Positions 61,645 through 64,000 of a stretch of 64,000 nt of DNA are shown in pieces (the stretch's first letter is position 1; each line of letters opens with the position of its first letter). This DNA comes from Thalassospira lucentensis (GTDB lineage: Bacteria; Pseudomonadota; Alphaproteobacteria; Rhodospirillales; Thalassospiraceae): NCBI RefSeq assembly GCF_001613805.1, contig NZ_LPVY01000022.1:78815-142814 (forward strand). Direction: 5' to 3'. Under the pieces are notes generated by a model, which was given only the letters and a program-made list of their open reading frames with translations, ran no database searches and had not been told where the DNA came from. Both the position numbers and the translations under genes were made by a program.

Positions 61645-62379
61645 CTGAGTACGCGACGTGAACCCCATATTCTGGTTGTCGATGACGATCAGGAAATCCA
61701 GAAGCTCCTGAAAAAATTCCTGCTCCAGCACGGGTTTCGTATCACCACCGTTTCCGACGGGGCAGAGATGCATCGTGCGCTTCGCGACTGGAATATTGAT
61801 CTGGTGATCCTTGATATCATGTTGCCCGGCGAGGATGGTTTCGCGCTGTGCCGGGATGTGCGCCGCAATTCCAAGGTACCGATTGTCATGCTGACCGCAG
61901 TGGGCGAGGATACGGACCGTATTCTTGGTTTGGAACTGGGTGCAGATGATTATCTGACCAAACCGTTCAATCCGCGCGAATTGCTGGCACGTATTCGTGC
62001 CGTGTTCCGCCGTTTTGAAACCGGCACTGTGACACAGGTTCATCACGAAGAAACCAAGACCCAGAAAATCCTGTTTGCCGACTGGACGCTCGACATTGGA
62101 TCACGCGAATTGCGTGATCTGGATGATGTGGCGGTGCATTTGTCGACCGGGGAATTTTCGCTGTTGCTGGCACTGGTAAAGCATAACAAGCGTGCGCTTT
62201 CGCGCGAACAGCTTGTTGATATCGTACGCGGTCAAAGCTCGATCCCGTTTGACCGCAGTATCGATATCCAGATCAGCCGCCTGCGCCGGAAAATTGAAAA
62301 AGATGCCAAAAATCCCAAACTGATCAAAACAGTGCGGGGGATCGGCTATCAGTTCTGTGCCGATACGAGGACCGTCTAG
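61645..62379 (+). CDS. OmpR-family response regulator with CTG start
   Basis: About 244 residues. Receiver domain with acidic DDD at 13-15, phosphoacceptor Asp57 in VILDIMLPGEDG, Thr84 and Lys106 in YLTKPFNP. Winged-helix DNA-binding domain at ~145-240 (HLSTGEFSLLLALVKHNKRALSREQL, then RLRRKIEKD). The first in-frame ATG (61768) would cut off the DDD and first helix. CTG 61645 follows GGGAGG by six bases and gives MSTRREPHILVVDDD, a natural receiver start. The histidine kinase follows after 11 bases. Confidence 0.85.
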   Translation: MSTRREPHILVVDDDQEIQKLLKKFLLQHGFRITTVSDGAEMHRALRDWNIDLVILDIMLPGEDGFALCRDVRRNSKVPIVMLTAVGEDTDRILGLELGADDYLTKPFNPRELLARIRAVFRRFETGTVTQVHHEETKTQKILFADWTLDIGSRELRDLDDVAVHLSTGEFSLLLALVKHNKRALSREQLVDIVRGQSSIPFDRSIDIQISRLRRKIEKDAKNPKLIKTVRGIGYQFCADTRTV

Positions 62380-62390
62380 GAATTCGATCC

Positions 62391-63899
62391 ATGGCAGATC
62401 AGATTGGTGCGTTTTCCGAATATATGCGGCGGTTCAAGCCCCGTACGCTGGGCGGACGTATCTTTATGATCATGATGGTCGGTGGTGTCATCATCGCCGG
62501 GATCAGTTCAATCGCATCGAAATACATTATCGAACGAAGCGAACGGATCAGCCGTGCCTATACGCTGGGCTTTACCATTCGCGAACTGATCCTGATCGCG
62601 GAAAGCCCGGAATTACAGGGAAATATCGTTGATATAGCCGCGCGTGACGGGCTTTCTGTCCGTGTTCTGCCACCGGACGACATCGGTACAATTCTTTTGT
62701 TTTCGCGCCCGGCACAACATATCGCAATGCCTGCGCGTCTGGCTGATACAGGCTGGCCAACATCGGTAAAGGTCCATTTTCGTTGTGGTCGCCTTGGTTC
62801 CGAACAGCGTGACCTGATTGAAACGGCCGAAAATCCCAGCCTGTTTTTTGCCGGTCTATCGCGGGAAATAGCACGTCAGGGGTTGGAAGCCCGTATCGAG
62901 ATCATGTTGCCATCAGGCATGCGGATGCTGCTTAGCCATTCGGTGCTGTGGTCGGATTATGCTTCGCCATCCATGGTTTTTCTGATTTTTCTGGTCGGGG
63001 TTATCGCGGTGTTGGCGGTATTCGCTGCCTTGGCCGACCTTCTGGCCGGGCCTTTCAAAAATCTGACCGAGGCGATCATTCGTCAGGGCGACGAAGTCGA
63101 AGGCCCCCCGGTTGAGGAACGCGGCCCGACCGAGGCAAGATCAATGGCCGCGGCCTATAACGGATTGCGCGAACGGATTTCACGCATGCTGGGGGATAGA
63201 ACCCGCATGCTGGCCGCGATTTCACACGATTTGCGCACGCCCAGTACGCGCCTGCGCCTGCGTGCGGAATTTATCGATAATGATGAGTTGCGCGAAACCG
63301 TATTGCGTGACCTTGATGAAATGGACGGGCTTTTGAATGATGCGCTCGATTTCCTTGGTGACTGGATTCACAAGGAAGAAGAGCGCACTGTTGATTTCAC
63401 TTCGGTTCTTGAAGCGATTTGCGACGATTACGCTGATCTTGGTCGACCTGTCAGTTTTGAGGGGCCTCAGCCGCTTCGGTTCAGTTCGGTGCATACGGTT
63501 TTTGGGGGCGGGGATGAAGCGCATTCATTTGGCGACAAGCGCAGCATTCGTCTGACCTGTCGGCCGGGAACCTTGAAACGTGCCTTCACCAACCTGATCG
63601 AAAATGCCCTGAAATACGGTTATCGCGCCTATGTCAGTCTTGATGCAACAGCCGATACGGTGCTGATTTCCGTTCGGGACGAGGGGCCGGGCATTGCCGA
63701 GGAACATCAGGAAAATGTTTTTTTGCCATTCTTCCGTGTCGAGGGATCGCGCGCGCGTACCACCGGCGGCAGCGGGCTTGGCTTGTCGATTGTGAAAACG
63801 GTTATAGATGCCCATGACGGTACGGTGCGGCTACGCAATTTGCCCAGACGCGGGCTTGAGGTCACGATTGCTTTGCCACGGCGCGTCGCCAAAACCTGA
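62391..63899 (+). CDS. EnvZ-like sensor histidine kinase
   Basis: 502-residue kinase. Transmembrane segments at ~20-43 and ~193-220 enclose a ~150-residue periplasmic sensor. HAMP region ~220-270, H-box AAISHDLRTPSTRL (His279), N-box NLIENALKYGY, then DEGPGIAE and GGSGLGLSIVKT of the HATPase domain. The periplasmic part is not a known sensor that I can name. It is the partner of the preceding regulator. The signal is unknown; an osmotic or envelope role is by analogy only. Confidence 0.92.
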   Translation: MADQIGAFSEYMRRFKPRTLGGRIFMIMMVGGVIIAGISSIASKYIIERSERISRAYTLGFTIRELILIAESPELQGNIVDIAARDGLSVRVLPPDDIGTILLFSRPAQHIAMPARLADTGWPTSVKVHFRCGRLGSEQRDLIETAENPSLFFAGLSREIARQGLEARIEIMLPSGMRMLLSHSVLWSDYASPSMVFLIFLVGVIAVLAVFAALADLLAGPFKNLTEAIIRQGDEVEGPPVEERGPTEARSMAAAYNGLRERISRMLGDRTRMLAAISHDLRTPSTRLRLRAEFIDNDELRETVLRDLDEMDGLLNDALDFLGDWIHKEEERTVDFTSVLEAICDDYADLGRPVSFEGPQPLRFSSVHTVFGGGDEAHSFGDKRSIRLTCRPGTLKRAFTNLIENALKYGYRAYVSLDATADTVLISVRDEGPGIAEEHQENVFLPFFRVEGSRARTTGGSGLGLSIVKTVIDAHDGTVRLRNLPRRGLEVTIALPRRVAKT

Positions 63900-63939
63900 T
63901 ACCAAAAAGGCCCGGAAACATCCGGGCCTTTTTGGTATC
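63898..63939. terminator. Long-stem terminator of the two-component operon
   Basis: Perfect 19-bp inverted repeat (63898-63916 and 63921-63939) around an AACA loop, with AAAAA and TTTTT inside the arms flanking GGCCCGGA / TCCGGGCC. Symmetric, so active on both strands. It overlaps the last bases of the kinase gene. Confidence 0.92.
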
Positions 63940-63973
63940 AGGGGGATCAAGATTGTACCCCAAAGAGAAGAAC

Positions 63974-64000
63974 GGCGGGTGGCCCCCAGAACCACCCGCC
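63974..64000. terminator. Hairpin at the window edge
   Basis: GGCGGGTGG / CCACCCGCC, 9-bp perfect stem with 9-base loop, ending at the last base. On the minus strand a T-rich stretch follows, so it may end a convergent gene outside the window. Confidence 0.45.

Noticed and set aside
1..64000. CRISPR array, IS element, integrase, prophage, tRNA or rRNA
   Set aside because: I looked for regular spaced repeats, transposase or integrase motifs and tRNA arms and saw none; the repeats found are hairpins, operators or one two-copy tandem.

Overview
The window reads as chromosomal DNA of a moderately GC-rich, Gram-negative, heterotrophic (probably marine) alphaproteobacterium. A genus such as Thalassospira would fit, but that is an inference from gene content and style; no marker gene is present to prove it. 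Genes are tightly packed on both strands. I see no rRNA, tRNA, CRISPR array, insertion sequence, integrase or phage gene. Most of the window is a chain of uptake-plus-catabolism modules for organic acids, amino acids, polyamines and quaternary amines.

Layout. 1-5785: the end of tamA and all of tamB (outer-membrane assembly). 5779-10967: an RpiR regulator with a KdgK-like sugar-acid kinase, divergent from a TRAP transporter (dctQMP), with three matching 15-bp operator-like sites between them. 11058-16782: M81 peptidase (MlrC-like), D-threonine-aldolase-like enzyme, NTF2-like protein, kynurenine-formamidase-like hydrolase, ornithine-cyclodeaminase-like protein and thioesterase. 16838-18687: a GNAT acetyltransferase and a hydrolase-OsmC fusion. 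18774-29187: a ten-gene minus-strand operon with a divergent LysR gene. It encodes a polyamine-type ABC transporter, class III aminotransferase, BKACE (DUF849), HDAC-fold deacetylase, DauA-like D-amino-acid dehydrogenase, M20 deacylase and RidA. I know of no described pathway with this combination, and it is the best candidate for a new system.

30488-34562: GntR regulator, type II dehydroquinase and a second TRAP transporter, suggesting use of quinate- or shikimate-like acids. 34836: a lone moaD. 35151-42481: choline import (choXWV) and oxidation to glycine betaine (betIBA), followed by an L-serine dehydratase. 44371-54857: polyamine and agmatine catabolism (two PuuB-type oxidases, SpuC-type transaminase, PuuA, PuuR-like regulator, PuuC, agmatinase), interrupted by a membrane-anchored isochorismatase-fold protein and a group III truncated globin. 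54970-58466: a tyrosine phosphatase-like protein, fructokinase and pgi. 58446-59700: a DUF2256 protein and a renalase-like flavoprotein. 59874-63899: a lipoprotein behind a triple Pho-box-like repeat, then an OmpR/EnvZ-type two-component pair whose regulator appears to start with CTG.

The modules connect. Agmatine goes to putrescine (SpeB), which can enter either the gamma-glutamyl route (PuuA/B/C) or the transaminase route (SpuC then PuuC). Choline goes to betaine and, if betaine is demethylated elsewhere to glycine and serine, the serine dehydratase would yield pyruvate. All four transporter operons have a hairpin next to the solute-binding-protein gene, a repeated device probably used to set binding protein above permease.
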